Shown in pieces: positions 33,629 through 44,462 of a stretch of DNA of 64,000 bases. Each line of letters begins with the position of its first letter. Positions within the stretch are counted from its first letter, which is position 1. The translations under genes were made by a program, and so were the position numbers. Origin of the DNA: Podospora pseudocomata (taxonomy: Eukaryota; Ascomycota; Sordariomycetes; Sordariales; Podosporaceae); NCBI RefSeq assembly GCF_035222375.1, contig NC_085891.1, forward strand, positions 2,790,001-2,854,000, read 5' to 3'. The notes below the pieces were generated by a model. That model did no database searches. It saw only the letters and a list, made by a program, of their open reading frames with translations, and was not told the DNA's origin.

Positions 33629-35377
33629 TCACCTCTTGACCCTCTTCCTATCCGGCCCCTCCTCCCCCTCCCCATCACTCGTCTCAGCATACTGCGTCAC
33701 CGGCTGCGTCTTTGCCCACGCATTGGTAAACATGGGATCCTTCTTGGCAGCATCTGCGTATTTCAGCAGTGCTTCTCTCGGATCCTCGTGCAACATCTTG
33801 CTCAGTGGGATATTCTCCGAAATATGCTTTGCGTCTGGCTGACTGCGCATAAACGGTGTGATGGTCTGCATCTGAGGTCTCATCGGATCTCTCGACTTTC
33901 CGGACGCCGTAACACCACCCCGTTTGGTTCCTCCCAGAGCCCCTGGTGCCACGATGGCATCTCCAGAAATACCCGAGCTCTGATCCATGATGGCAGAGGG
34001 GTCATCGTCGATGTGCCGCACCTTCGGGGCCCGGGACATGACCTCGAGGGCACCGCGATGGGACTTTTCTGGGTTGTAGAGAACATGTGTCTCGGAGTTG
34101 GCAGAGCCCGTGATGATTTGATTGAGCCTCTCGTGCCAGTCTACCACAATGAGCGGGACACCGGGTGTGATAGGTGTGACGTGCTCTGGCCTGAGGTTTC
34201 CGGGGTTCAAGATGTGAAGATGCCCTGATGCCGAACCAGCGATGATGGACGAGGAATCTGGCGAGTATTTGATGTTGGACATGGGGTAACGGTCAGAGGT
34301 GGAAGGGTGCTCAACCTTGACCAGCGGCTGCTTGAACTTGCGTGTGTCCCACAGCTTGATCAGCCCATCACCGCCCCGAGTAACCACCATCCGCCCGTCG
34401 GAACTGATATCAATACCGCCCGTCCATGTATCGGCCTTGTGCGCATCTCTGATTTCCGCCGCTGGTCGTGAGAATGGCCCGTTTCCACTGTACATGACCA
34501 AGGACCCATCCAGCGCAGCAGAGACGATGACCGGCGCGCCCCCTGATGATGGAGCACCCCATGCCACCGCCGTCATCCTTGTTCGCCCAGCACACCCAGG
34601 TGCTTTGGATTTGAAGACAATAACCTCCTTCTGACTCCGCTTGTTGTTGACGTCCCATATTCTCAATGTGCTGTCAGAACCTGCCGTGATGCAGAAATTC
34701 TGATCGGTCGGATGCCATGTCCCAGTCGTGACCTCGCCCACATGGCCTTTGGTGTGGTTCATGTCGCGCAGGTACATATCCCCCTTGACAAACTCGGTCA
34801 AGACATCGCCATCCCTCGACATAATCTTGGCTTGTGGATGCGCAGTGACACACAAGAATGCGCCGCCCGAATGCCGACTAAACTCGATATGTTGGATCGG
34901 ATGGGAATCTGTCGAGCCCGACTTGTTGCTCCCCCACGGGTCCACACTCTTGAATGCTCTCAGGGTCGTCGGCGTCATGGACGAAAAATCGTGAAACTTA
35001 ATGGTACCATCGAGTGACCCGGTCAGCATGCGCGCGCCAGCTGGATCGAGCGCGATGCTGGTGACGGCGCGGTCGTGGGTGGTAAAGACAACCTCGTGGC
35101 TGACTGGGAATCTTGCGGCTTCGTCTTCTTCGTCGGACTCGGAGTCATCATCATCGTCGTCAGAATCGCTGTTACTGTCCGAGTCAGAAGCGGCCTTCTT
35201 CTCTTTTTTTTCCTTCTGTGGTATCTCGACCTTTCTTCTTGTCTGCTCTATTTGCGCCGCAATGTTTGCTTCTTTGGATGTCTTGCCAAACGACGTCGGC
35301 ATGAAGTTGCGCATGGGATCATTAGGAGCCAACTCGGGCTCCTGGACCCAGTAGTCGTCGCTGTCGCTGTTGGCCAT
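33629..35377 (-). CDS. WD40-repeat protein, WDR70-like
   Basis: A single exon of 582 residues. A short conserved N-terminus (WVQEPELAPNDPMRNFMPTS) leads to an acidic, Ser/Asp-rich stretch (about 60-85). At least six WD40 units then form a beta-propeller at about 95-440, with clear WD ends such as DSTLRIWDVNN and DGLIKLWDTRK. The C-terminus is basic and ends PDRKRVKR, a possible nuclear localisation signal. The N-terminal motif and repeat spacing match the WDR70 family, which in S. pombe and human promotes H2B ubiquitination during DNA double-strand break resection. That role is known from the family and not visible here. Confidence 0.88.
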   Translation of the reverse strand: MANSDSDDYWVQEPELAPNDPMRNFMPTSFGKTSKEANIAAQIEQTRRKVEIPQKEKKEKKAASDSDSNSDSDDDDDDSESDEEDEAARFPVSHEVVFTTHDRAVTSIALDPAGARMLTGSLDGTIKFHDFSSMTPTTLRAFKSVDPWGSNKSGSTDSHPIQHIEFSRHSGGAFLCVTAHPQAKIMSRDGDVLTEFVKGDMYLRDMNHTKGHVGEVTTGTWHPTDQNFCITAGSDSTLRIWDVNNKRSQKEVIVFKSKAPGCAGRTRMTAVAWGAPSSGGAPVIVSAALDGSLVMYSGNGPFSRPAAEIRDAHKADTWTGGIDISSDGRMVVTRGGDGLIKLWDTRKFKQPLVKVEHPSTSDRYPMSNIKYSPDSSSIIAGSASGHLHILNPGNLRPEHVTPITPGVPLIVVDWHERLNQIITGSANSETHVLYNPEKSHRGALEVMSRAPKVRHIDDDPSAIMDQSSGISGDAIVAPGALGGTKRGGVTASGKSRDPMRPQMQTITPFMRSQPDAKHISENIPLSKMLHEDPREALLKYADAAKKDPMFTNAWAKTQPVTQYAETSDGEGEEGPDRKRVKR

Positions 35378-35727
35378 TGGGCTGTAGTTGGGCTTAGCTA
35401 GGGTGGAAGAGCTGGGGACGTGAGGACCAAGTGTGACGTCGAAAGCGAGGGGTGCTGGATGTTAAAATCTAACCGTTCAAGTTGGACCGTGTCTGACAAC
35501 GTCTTGGCGCGTTTGTCGCCAAGTCTTAGCGTCTGGGTGCCAGGTTGGCGGGAGCACCCGCGATCCGATCTCAAAATGCCAAGCGATCTTGATCATGTCG
35601 ACATTCAGGGGTTGGTTGGGTCTCGCTTTTTAATCTTGTCTTATCTGTCTTTAAGTCTGTTGAATTTGTTTGTTGCGAACACACTATCTTGCTCTTTACT
35701 TGGGTACAAAGCCTTTCACCGCTTGTC
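35378..35727. promoter_or_regulatory. upstream region of the WDR70-like gene
   Basis: 350 bp between the start of the WD40 gene and the stop of the dioxygenase gene, both on the minus strand. No other element was recognised. Confidence 0.5.
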
Positions 35728-36768
35728 TTAGGCAGCAGCAGTAACAGTCTGGGTCTGCTCAGCCTGCTTCTTCAACGCCTCCAGTCTCTTCAACTCCTCC
35801 AGTCTCATCTGCTCCTGGATTTTGACCCTGAGCGGAGTCACTGCTTCTCTCGGCCCAGTAATCTTCCACCCCGGCAGCCTATCCTTCCCCAGCGCCTTCA
35901 ACGTAACCTTCTCCACAAGACTGTACTCCTGCTCATTGTCCCTGTCAAAGTTCATCGGCTCCTTCAACGCAATAGGTGGGTTGGTGATGATTCTCACTCT
36001 CCTGAGCGAGTTATCCGACGGCGCATGGAGCATGAGAGGGTGCATCAGATACACATCCCCCACTTTGCCGGTTGCCTCGACAAACGCCCCCGGTTCGCCA
36101 GCACAGCTCTTGGCGCAGTTGTTGAACCAGTCCAGGTTCTCTTGCTGGTTGAAGTTTGGTGCGCCACGGGGCTCCATTCTTGGGCAGACACCGGCTGGGT
36201 TCTCGTACAGGTGCTTTGCGATCTTGGGGATGGCAGGAGGGCAGATGTAGGTTCCACCACCGTGATGCTCGATATCTGTGAACAGGGGTGTGACAAGCAA
36301 ACCCTGCTCTCTGCTGTCGAGGTAGTGTACGAAAAAGTCCCCATCGACATGCCACTCGGGAAAGTTTTCGGGAGGGACAGGCTTGTTTTCTCCTTCTGGG
36401 GTTCCAAGGTTGACTATGAGGGAGTCCTTCCAGTACTTGAATGCTGGGTCGATGCGGTCCTCCCCGCCGCAGATCTCGCAAATGGCTGCCCAGGCCTTGG
36501 GGGCAAAGGTGGACGAGTCAAAGTCAAAATGAGAGGGCATGTTGGTGCGGAGGGTGTGCCATGTTGATTTGTCGTTGGGGTCCATGCCCAGGCGAGTCCA
36601 CACGTTGGAAGTTATGGTCTCTGCTTGCTCTCTGGTGAAGCAGTTCTCGATTCTATAGAGGAAGGAGTTAGGAATGAACGGGCCAAGTAGAAAGGACATG
36701 GCAATGGCTTACTTGACCCAGCCATGCTGGAGGAAGTGCTCCTTTTGTTCGGGCGTGAGGGCTGACAT
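35728..36768 (-). CDS. phytanoyl-CoA-dioxygenase-like Fe(II)/2-oxoglutarate enzyme
   Basis: Two exons, 36768-36713 and 36652-35728, give 326 residues. The intron starts GTAAGC, has CCTAACTCC as branch site and ends CTATAG. The N-terminus MSALTPEQKEHFLQHGWVKI is the classic opening of PhyH-type proteins, in which the helix before the jelly-roll core reads 'F..HGWV'. Iron ligands are visible as His and Asp in WHVDGDFF and the distal His in LMLHAPSDN, followed by an Arg in RRVRIITNPP for 2-oxoglutarate. The substrate is unknown. The C-terminal helix (about 290-326) is Glu/Lys/Gln-rich. There is no SKL-type end. Confidence 0.88.
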
Positions 36769-37401
36769 TTTGATATGTGGTGGCTAACGTACGAGAAGCT
36801 GGGGGTTGATGAAGCTACCTCCTCCTCTCCTAACTCACACAACAGTTCCCACCACCACCACCCACCCCTCCTTTTATGCTACAAACCGCAGGAACTTTCA
36901 TGCCTTATCCCCGGACTCGTGATCACTACACTCCACGGGCACGTCGTGCCATGGCGGATCCAAGACGACGACTGGCCGCTTCAAGATGCGGGGCACGCCC
37001 TACCATTTTAACCAGCAACATCTCATTGGACAACTTGACACATGTCGGAACCGACGGGCAGGACAAGCTTTCCCAGCTTCGAGATAGCGGTATTGATTAG
37101 ACCCGTGAGCCGGGTTCACTTGTCCGGGAAAGACTGATAGTGCTATCATCGCTTAGAGACCCCAGGCCGTCCCCACGTAAGATGATGTGCAACCGATGCT
37201 CTTCACAAACAGCCGATGTTGTTGAGGAGAATGAATCCCGGAGTTAAACCTAAGCGGGGGAGGGGCATCATTACGACCGCCAAGACACGCCGTTGGTGAG
37301 CACAACGCGGCAGGCAACCGAGGAACTTTGGACGCGATCCACTTTATTTCTTTCCTTCCATCATTGTTCGAACCAGTTCAAGAGCAGATACACAGTTCGA
37401 A
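36769..37401. promoter_or_regulatory. divergent promoter of dioxygenase and swc5
   Basis: The dioxygenase (minus) and swc5 (plus) are transcribed away from each other over 633 bp. No RNA gene or strong motif was recognised in between. Confidence 0.55.
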
Positions 37402-38443
37402 ATGGCGCCTCCGGAAGTAGACCCTCTCGAAGAGGAGTATGTTTCAGAAGAAGACTCCGACTTTGCCCCCGAAGACGATAACGCGCCAGCAGCAGAGGAA
37501 TCTTCTGCTTCTGCCGATGAAGATGAAGACGCGATTGCGAAACCGACCGCGAAACGAAAACGCCCTGCCGGTGGCGATGCAGCAGAAGATGCCGGTTTCG
37601 AAAACTCGGGCGATGAAGCTATAATATCCAAGGGTCTCAAAAAGAAAAAGAGGAGACAAACAAAAGAAGATGCCGAGGACGAAGGAGGCGAGGGCGGGCT
37701 CATCAAGACCAGAGCCCAGCGTGCGGTAGAGTAAGTCCACCTGGTAATCCCTCCGCCATTTTCATCACTGACAATATCACTACAGAAAAGCAGAAAAAAG
37801 AGCGGCCGTCTCCACCGGCCCGGTAACCATCGACGTCGATGCCCTCTGGGCGCAAATGACCAGCGAGGCCGCCGCACCCCAACCACCATCACCACCACCA
37901 TCACAAGAAGAAAAGCAACAGGAAAAAGAAGCAGGAAAACCATCTAAGGAAACGGCCGCGGAAAAAGACCTCATCAAAATCAAACGCACGTATAATTTTG
38001 CTGGCAAGGTCCACACAGAAGAGAAACTCGTCCATCGGGAATCAGCAGAGGCAAAACTCTACCTCGCCGAACAGGCCGGGAGGACGGACACGACCGAATC
38101 AGAAGAACCGACCCGAAAACTCAAAAAAGCTTTCCGGTCCGTGTTTGAGCCGGTGATGCCGATTGATCCGGCGACGGGTCAGAGGAGAAGCGATCTTAAC
38201 TTGGGGGTGGCATCTAGGCTCAAGGCGAGAGAGGCTGCTGCGGCCAAGGCCAAGAAGTTGAATACTGTCGAGAAGAGCAGGATGGACTGGGCTGGGTTTG
38301 TGGATAAGGAGGGGATCAAGGATGAGCTGGAGCTGGCGGGGAAGAGCAAGGACTCTTATGCGGCCAGACAGGACTTTTTGGCGAGGAGCGAGGCGTTGAG
38401 GGAGGAGGAGGCGAGGAGGGCGAGGATGGCTGGGAAGGTTTAA
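37402..38443 (+). CDS. swc5: SWR1-complex subunit SWC5 (BCNT/CFDP1 family)
   Basis: Two exons, 37402-37730 and 37786-38443, give 328 residues. The first exon encodes an acidic N-terminus (PPEVDPLEEEYVSEEDSDFA), then a Lys-rich stretch. The second exon ends in the BCNT-C domain (about 250-328) with the hallmark KSRMDWAGFVDKEGIKDELE and SYAARQDFL. Swc5 is needed by the SWR1 remodeller to exchange H2A for H2A.Z, and its acidic N-terminus binds H2A-H2B. The gene converges with the short-chain dehydrogenase gene, with 139 bp between stop codons. Confidence 0.95.
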
Positions 38444-38582
38444 GGGGGGGGGGTTGTTTTGTATCATTTGTTTTTTACAAGGGCGTTTAGGAGTTTTATA
38501 TATACCCACCTCAAGTTGGTTAGGATAATATCTAACACACAATTTACAACTCTCATTTCGTACCATATCTTGACCTCTTTGT

Positions 38583-39715
38583 TCAAAGCTTGGAACTATC
38601 AATCCTCATCCCCTCGTCATCCTGCTCCTTGACCCTCAAATCAGGCAACACCTCTGGCATAATCCTCTTTGGGTTCGCCCCCGGTATCAGAGAGTACTTT
38701 CCAAAATCCGTCACACCCCTTTCCTCCCGTAAGAAATCCTCATCAAGTAACAACTCCCCATTCACCCTCTCCGCCGGCGCGTCCAAGATTGCCAATATGG
38801 CGTCAGAGAAAATAGTAGGCTTTCTCAAATCCCGTTTATACTCTTGGTCGCGTCGTGTGAACTGTTCTGTCGCGGCGGATTCGATGGCGACGGCGGGCCA
38901 GATGCCGGTGATGGCCATACCTTTTTGGCGGTTTTTGTCAGGGAGCGGAAGGGCTTCTCGGTCGAAGTCCATTGCCAGGCCTTTGACAAGGACGGACATG
39001 CCCACTTTGCCGATTGCGTAGGCGGTTTTTCCGCGGAAGAAGCGGGAGTAGATTGGCGGGGAGACGACGATTATCCGGCCGCCGAGGGGGGAGGATTTGA
39101 GGTGGGGGAGGGAGTGGTGGAGGGTGATGTAGAGGCCGGTTGGGTTGACGGATTGGAGGAGGAGGAATTTTTTGAGGGGGGTGGTGGAGAGGGGGCCCCA
39201 GTGGATGGCGCCGGTGTTGTAGATTAGGACGTCGAGTCTTTTGTGGGACTGGGGGGTGGTTAGTTTGGGATGTGATGAGAGGTAGGGTGAAATAGCTGGT
39301 GGGGTGAAGAGGTGGTGGTTGGGGGTTTGTGGGTGATGGGAAATGGGGAAGGGACAACATACAGTGATGATATCGTGAATGAGATTCTCGATGGAGGTTT
39401 GGGAGGTTGTGTCGACTGGGATCGCGGTCGCGGAGAGGCCGAGCTGGGTTATCTCGAGGGCGACGGTGGTGATGGTTGATTGAGGGGAGTTGGGGTCGGG
39501 GGGGAAGGGCGAGAGGGTGGTGAGGGAGGAGAGGGGCGTTGTTGATTTTGCGGAGACGATGACTGGAGGGGGTGTTAGTGGTGGTGTTACTGGCGTTGAT
39601 GGTGGTGGTGTGGCTTACCATGGTAGCCAGCTTTGGCGAGGTCGATGGCTACTTGACGGCCTATGCCCCTTGAAGCGCCTACTACGAGGGCTATGGGCTT
39701 GGTCGATGTTGACAT
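38583..39715 (-). CDS. short-chain dehydrogenase/reductase ending in SKL, peroxisomal
   Basis: Three exons, 39715-39619, 39562-39363 and 39248-38583, give 320 residues with all phases fitting. The NAD(P)-binding loop is seen as VVGASRGIGR (about 11-20). The NNAG-like motif is YNTG (about 109), the active Ser lies in VVSPP, and the catalytic pair is in YAIGK. A C-terminal extension after the Rossmann fold ends RIDSSKL. SKL is the standard PTS1 signal, so peroxisomal import is expected. The layout resembles HSDL2-type enzymes, which are peroxisomal in animals. The substrate is unknown. The gene is divergent from the kappa-GST gene. Confidence 0.9.
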
Positions 39716-40241
39716 CTTGGTGGTATTGAAGAGATGGGTCAGGGGTGTGAGTGCCGAGCTGTTGAGCGTGAGGGCGTGTAAGTGGTGAGATCGCGAGTGA
39801 AGGTCAAAGCACAACAAGAACCATCAAAGCAACTCAATAAATACAACTTCATCAAAGTTACATAACCGAAATCTTCGGCAAGTTCTACTTGACAATATCC
39901 ACCTAGTTTGAAGATATCTCGATGGGATTACTGATCATGAAGTTGTCAACGAAAGGCTGGGGGTTCACAAAGGCACCCGGCCGGCAGTGGGGCGGCTGAG
40001 CCGAGGCAGTGGCGCCGTTCCCTTCCCCTTTTTGGCACGCTTCCCCAGAACCATCACCCCCTGAACAATGCGGGGGGGTGGAACCTGGGGAATGTCCCAG
40101 GCATCTTATACAAACCTCCAACTTCCTATTTCACATTGCTTTTCATCTTTATATCTATATGTTTACATATCAGTGTATTTGTGTGTGTCTGTATCACTAT
40201 TGAAGCGTTTCATTGTACCATACCCATGTAAAACAGTCAAG
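39716..40241. promoter_or_regulatory. shared divergent promoter of two likely peroxisomal enzymes
   Basis: 526 bp separate the starts of the SKL-ending dehydrogenase (minus) and the AKL-ending GST (plus). No other gene is present, so both genes probably share control elements here. A pyrimidine-rich stretch and a TATATCTATATG run (about 40150-40163) lie before the GST start. Confidence 0.55.
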
Positions 40242-41150
40242 ATGGGCGGTAAAATCGACTGCTACCTTGACATAGGTCAGTTCTCCTCCCTCCATCCCTT
40301 CCCACCCTCATATCAATTACTCACCATCACATACAGCTTCATTATACTCCTACCTCGCATACCTAGACCTCCTCCGCAACCGCCCCATCCTCGCCTCCCA
40401 CGGTGTAACCGTCGAGTAAGTCCCCTTTCCCATCCCTTCATCCCCTCCCTTATTAAACACCCCCCCGCCAGATTCCACCCAACGTTCCTCGGCGCCCTCA
40501 ACCAAGCAACAGGCAACAAACCCCCCTGGACCCTCCCCGCCAAAGCCGCCCACGGCCCCTTCGACGCAGCCCGCTCCATCGCCCGCCAGGGCACCTACCC
40601 CAATGGCAGTCCCCTCAACATCACCTTCCCGGAAAACCTCTTTATAAACGGGAAAACCATCCTTCCCCTTCGTGCCCTGCACTGCATCAAGTCCAAGTTT
40701 CCCCCAGAAACCCTCGACCAAACCCTCCTCTACCTCTTCCACATCTTTTGGTCACCTCCCAATCTCAACCTTACTGTTCCTGAAAACCTCAAGTCAACGC
40801 TGTTGGCTGTGCCGGAGGGGTTCTCCGGTCCTACGGCGAATGATGAAAAGAAGAAGAAGTTGTTTAGTGCGGAGCAGGTGGAGGAGATTATGAAGGGGGC
40901 TCAAGCAGAAGAGTTTAAAGGGAAGCTGAAGAAGACGACTGACGAGGCGTTGGAGAGGGGGGCTTATGGGGCGCCGTGGATATGGGCTACGAATGACAAA
41001 GGGGAGGGGGAGCCCTTTTTTGGGAGTGATAGGTTCCATTTTGTTTATAAGCATTTGGGGTTGCCGTATAGGGATGTGGAGGTTTTGGCTAATGGGGATG
41101 ATCCGAAGTGGGGGAAGCTTTGGAGGAAGGAGAATGGGGCGAAGTTGTAG
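40242..41150 (+). CDS. kappa-class glutathione S-transferase (DsbA-like fold), AKL end
   Basis: Three exons, 40242-40275, 40337-40415 and 40472-41150, give 263 residues with phases 1 and 2 matching. The spliced start reads CYLDIASLYSYLAYLDLL, the conserved opening of GST kappa / 2-hydroxychromene-2-carboxylate isomerase enzymes, with the glutathione-activating Ser at about position 13. The helical insert lies at about 75-190. Closing motifs are YGAPWIWA (with the cis-Pro) and FFGSDRFHFV. The protein ends NGAKL, and AKL is an accepted PTS1 variant. Animal GSTK1 is likewise found in peroxisomes and mitochondria. Peroxisomal location here is inferred from the end tripeptide and the divergent partner. 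Confidence 0.9.
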   Translation: MGGKIDCYLDIGQFSSLHPFPPSYQLLTITYSFIILLPRIPRPPPQPPHPRLPRCNRRVSPLSHPFIPSLIKHPPARFHPTFLGALNQATGNKPPWTLPAKAAHGPFDAARSIARQGTYPNGSPLNITFPENLFINGKTILPLRALHCIKSKFPPETLDQTLLYLFHIFWSPPNLNLTVPENLKSTLLAVPEGFSGPTANDEKKKKLFSAEQVEEIMKGAQAEEFKGKLKKTTDEALERGAYGAPWIWATNDKGEGEPFFGSDRFHFVYKHLGLPYRDVEVLANGDDPKWGKLWRKENGAKL

Positions 41151-41898
41151 GTGTGGTGATGTCGGATGGGGAGGAGGGCTCGGTTGGTGATGCTGGGCTG
41201 GATAGCGTCACCATGGCCAGGTACTCTTTAGACCTACTGAAACCAGCTGCCATCTATTGTGTGCACTTTCCTGGCCAGGGCGGTGCCGTCCTGGTCTGCA
41301 TCAGCAAAGGTTTCTTGCGGTGGTCGTGTTTGGGAGGGTGAGGTCATTCCAGGCTTGTGATGGGACGCTGAAAACATATATTGACTGTTCATATGCTTGG
41401 TTACAGTTGCGAAGACATGTGCTTAGGTTTCAAACTTAAATGAAGAACTGCTGTTTGTATGGATGCAAAAGCTGCACGTTAGAATCTTATAATTAGCTCT
41501 GGACGCAATGCCCAGCGCTAGGCTTGACAAGGAGCTGTACCGAGTCACCCAAATGCTTCTCTCACTTCAAAGAAGTCCTTCTCAGGCATTGAGAAGACCC
41601 GTCCATCTCATCTCTGCCGCTGTTCAACAAGGAAGGGTGAGCAAAGTGACCCGACATGACGTCTGCCACTGCTCGTCGCTGGCAGCTGACCAGAGTTGTC
41701 CCCCACCACAGAGCAGTTCCCGCAGCACCCCGCACAGACGGGAAGGGAGCTTGGGCCCTGATCAAAGAAATCACCTGATCTGCCCCACAGGGTTCCTGCC
41801 CTGCCTTGCCCTACCTAGTTAAGTCAACTTCCCCTCCCGAAAAAGCATCCTCTTTCTTCCCTCATCACCAACGCAATCACTCATCTCCGAAGTAACAT
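41151..41898. other. intergenic, upstream of eL41 gene
   Basis: About 750 bp with no gene recognised. The plus-strand frame at 41508-41822 shows no domain features. The right end carries a pyrimidine-rich run typical of a ribosomal protein gene leader. Confidence 0.5.
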
Positions 41899-41964
41899 GT
41901 AGGTGCCCTTCGACAACAACAACACCCTCTCGCCTTCCTGTGCTAATTAACACATCACCAACAG
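41899..41964 (+). other. leader intron of the eL41 gene
   Basis: A 66 nt intron in the 5' untranslated leader is suggested by GTAGGT at its start, GTGCTAATTAAC as branch site and ACCAACAG at its end, only five bases before the start codon. Leader introns are common in fungal ribosomal protein genes. Confidence 0.6.
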
Positions 41965-41969
41965 TCAAG

Positions 41970-42105
41970 ATGAGAGCGAAGTGGAGAAAAAAGAGAGTTA
42001 GACGCTTGAAGCGCAAGAGAAGAAAGATGAGAGCCAGATCGTAAGTCGCACAATCCACCCATTCCTGGTCTACTACAGCTACTGACAGTCGCCCACAGCA
42101 AATAA
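41970..42105 (+). CDS. rpl41: 60S ribosomal protein eL41 (25 residues)
   Basis: Two exons, 41970-42040 and 42099-42105, encode a 25-residue Arg/Lys-rich peptide that starts MRAKWRKKRVRRLKRKRRK and ends MRARSK. This is the shortest ribosomal protein of eukaryotes, and the sequence matches the family residue for residue in its core. The intron splits the penultimate Ser codon, and the last exon carries only seven coding bases. It is a single helix at the subunit bridge near the decoding centre. It is too short for standard frame scans and easily missed. Confidence 0.96.
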
Positions 42106-43051
42106 ACGACTCGCTTTCTCGACCTCAATCAGTCTCCCAGTAACAATTGAACCTGGGCCATCAGCGAACTCAGCACCTTGGTCGTCCCTTTAGACTACCA
42201 CGGCGACGCAAACCGTTCTTTGACTTTGCCCGTCGTCAAGTGGGCCAATAGGTCTCGGCAACCACCCCGAGTCTTCAGCAACCACGTTCTCCCCGGGACA
42301 ACACTTTACAACAATGGCATTCACTGCGCGGAGGTCTGATGGATCATGAAAAAATGAATATGGCTGGTTGCACACCAATCATAGGTTGAGAGGACAATAT
42401 GGGCGTTTATGGAACATTGGGCAAGCTTTGTGCTATTTCATAGGACTGCAGATTGGGGTTTATGGTTTGCAAGAATTGACATATCTCGAGCTTGAGAAAC
42501 AACACTTTGTGCTCTACTGTCGTGTGCTCGTGTGATCAAATTGTGTTTCAGTCGTGTACCCTAGTTATTGCTTTCTTGACTTTTCGCTGCCAGAGTCGCA
42601 ACGAACTTTGCTTTCATGTTTTACCTTAAATCAGCTGTCAAGACCCATTGGTGGTCAATGTCAACTTGTCACGATACTGCGACTCGACGCTGTCTGTCTG
42701 GTCGAACAAGGTAGCTCCAGTCCTATGCGCCGACTATGGTATTTTCATTCCAGACCTCTGCGTAGCTAATCTCATCAAGATCGAATAATTACAGCAACTA
42801 GCCCAAGCTCCCAGTTCAATTGAAGCTCAAGCTCACTTGAGCCCACCCCAGTATTTTAGCGACTTTTGCATTTCGTCATGGTGGGTGATGGGTGTGGGGA
42901 AGCCCGGAACTTTTGAAAGCGGTGAACCCGCAGCGGGTCTATTTTCCGGCAGAAAAAAGTTGCCCGCTGCACCCTCCGTGCTCCATCTGCCACCACCTTG
43001 CGATTATGAACCGAGAAGTTATACCCAAATTCGCAATTCCACACAGTCAAA
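42106..43051. promoter_or_regulatory. intergenic, upstream of rpa49
   Basis: About 950 bp, with no gene recognised. It should include the eL41 3' untranslated region and the rpa49 promoter. Confidence 0.5.
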
Positions 43052-44462
43052 ATGGGCGACCCATCCGAAAAGAAGAGAAGGAGAGCCGAGGATGACACTC
43101 CAAAGTCCAAGAAGAAGAAGTCTGAGGGCGCCGGTGCCGCCATGGAGTTTTCAATAACCAAAGTCCACACGCCGCAGGTTTCGCCTCCTGTCGTAGGTAT
43201 GGACGATTGCGCTTTTTGACTGATTCCAGAGACCTGTGCTGACTTGGTAAATCAGCCGTAACACCAGGATTCCTTCTCCGCGACAAGCACGCATTCGATG
43301 TCTACGAAAAGGTCCCCCAACAGGCCAACAAGCGCCGAAAGAGCAGCGGTATTCCCCAAGCGCCCGAGATGGCTCTCCACTCCTCCACACACGTATCGAT
43401 AGACTACACGGCCCGCGAGACCGAGCAAATGCTCAATCACTATCTCGCCATTGTGGATCCAAAGACCAAGGAAATCGAAATCATTTCAGCCAAGAAGATG
43501 ATGGTGCGACACAAGGTTCGAGCGCAACAAGAGGAGCGCAAGGAACCAGGGGAGGAGAGTGCCGCTCAGGTATGTTCTGTTATGGAAGAGCTGGTTTGGT
43601 GCTCACCAAGGCTTACCATTATGTGCAGACCAACTACGAGAGGAGAACAGCGCTCGGCGAAGAGTTCGGTACTAGAAAAGCCAAGAAGGCGCTCAAGTCC
43701 GTCGCCGATAATGCCATCATGGCCTCGACCGACAACTTGGGACAAGCCGAGAACACCATGTTGCAAAATGTCAAGGAGGTGTTCGCCAAATCGGCCACCA
43801 AGGAGGAGCTGCAAGCTGCTGTCGATCAGGTCAGACCAGTGCCCAAGGGCAACTACAATGCCGAGCACATCCAGGATGTGTATATCCCCAGAGAGATCAT
43901 CGGATCCGAGATTCTCAACGCGGTGCCGGTCATGGATTGGCAGGAAGCTGTTCGCAACAACGAGGCTGTCAACGTTCCTTCGCGTTTTGTTGCCCACCGC
44001 ATTGCGCGTGTGGCAGCCAACAAGGAGGACAAGGAACGGTTGCAGGTTTTGCGATATCTGTTGTGGGTCATCATCCTCTGGGTCACTACCGGGAAGGGCA
44101 GGGAGCGTGGTACAAAGACCATTGCGAAGAGGGACAAGCTGCGAGAGCTTCTGTCCCCAGCGCCCGAGGTGGTCATTGAGAATATTCGTCGGAAATTCTC
44201 GGATAATGGTGTGATGCGCAAGGAGCACATGGAGCTGCTCATGACGCACTGCTGTGTTTTTGCCAGCATCATTGACAACTTTGAGGTCAACATGAACGAC
44301 CTGAGAGAGGATCTCAAGCTGGAGCAGAAGCAGCTTGCCCAGTACTTCATGGAGGTGGGTGCACGGGTCAAGCAGTCCAAGGCTGGCGGCGTCATGAAGC
44401 ATATTGCCAAGTTGCAGCTGCCACTGGTGTTCCCTAGGATTCGGTCAGGGGCACGGAGATGA
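43052..44462 (+). CDS. rpa49: RNA polymerase I subunit RPA49
   Basis: Three exons, 43052-43196, 43256-43569 and 43629-44462, give 430 residues with fitting phases. A basic N-terminus (EKKRRRAEDDTPKSKKKK) is followed by the dimerisation domain (about 30-150) that pairs with RPA34. The C-terminal tandem winged-helix domain (about 215-430) carries YIPREIIGSEILNAVPVMDW and ends in a basic tail. RPA49 helps initiation and elongation of rRNA synthesis in the nucleolus. The length fits the family (about 415-450). Its neighbour eL41 also serves ribosome production, though adjacency may be chance. Confidence 0.95.

Noticed and set aside
37100-37300. Possible 5S rRNA or tRNA between the dioxygenase and swc5 genes
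   Set aside because: Short inverted repeats are present but no cloverleaf, A/B box pair or 5S core could be found.
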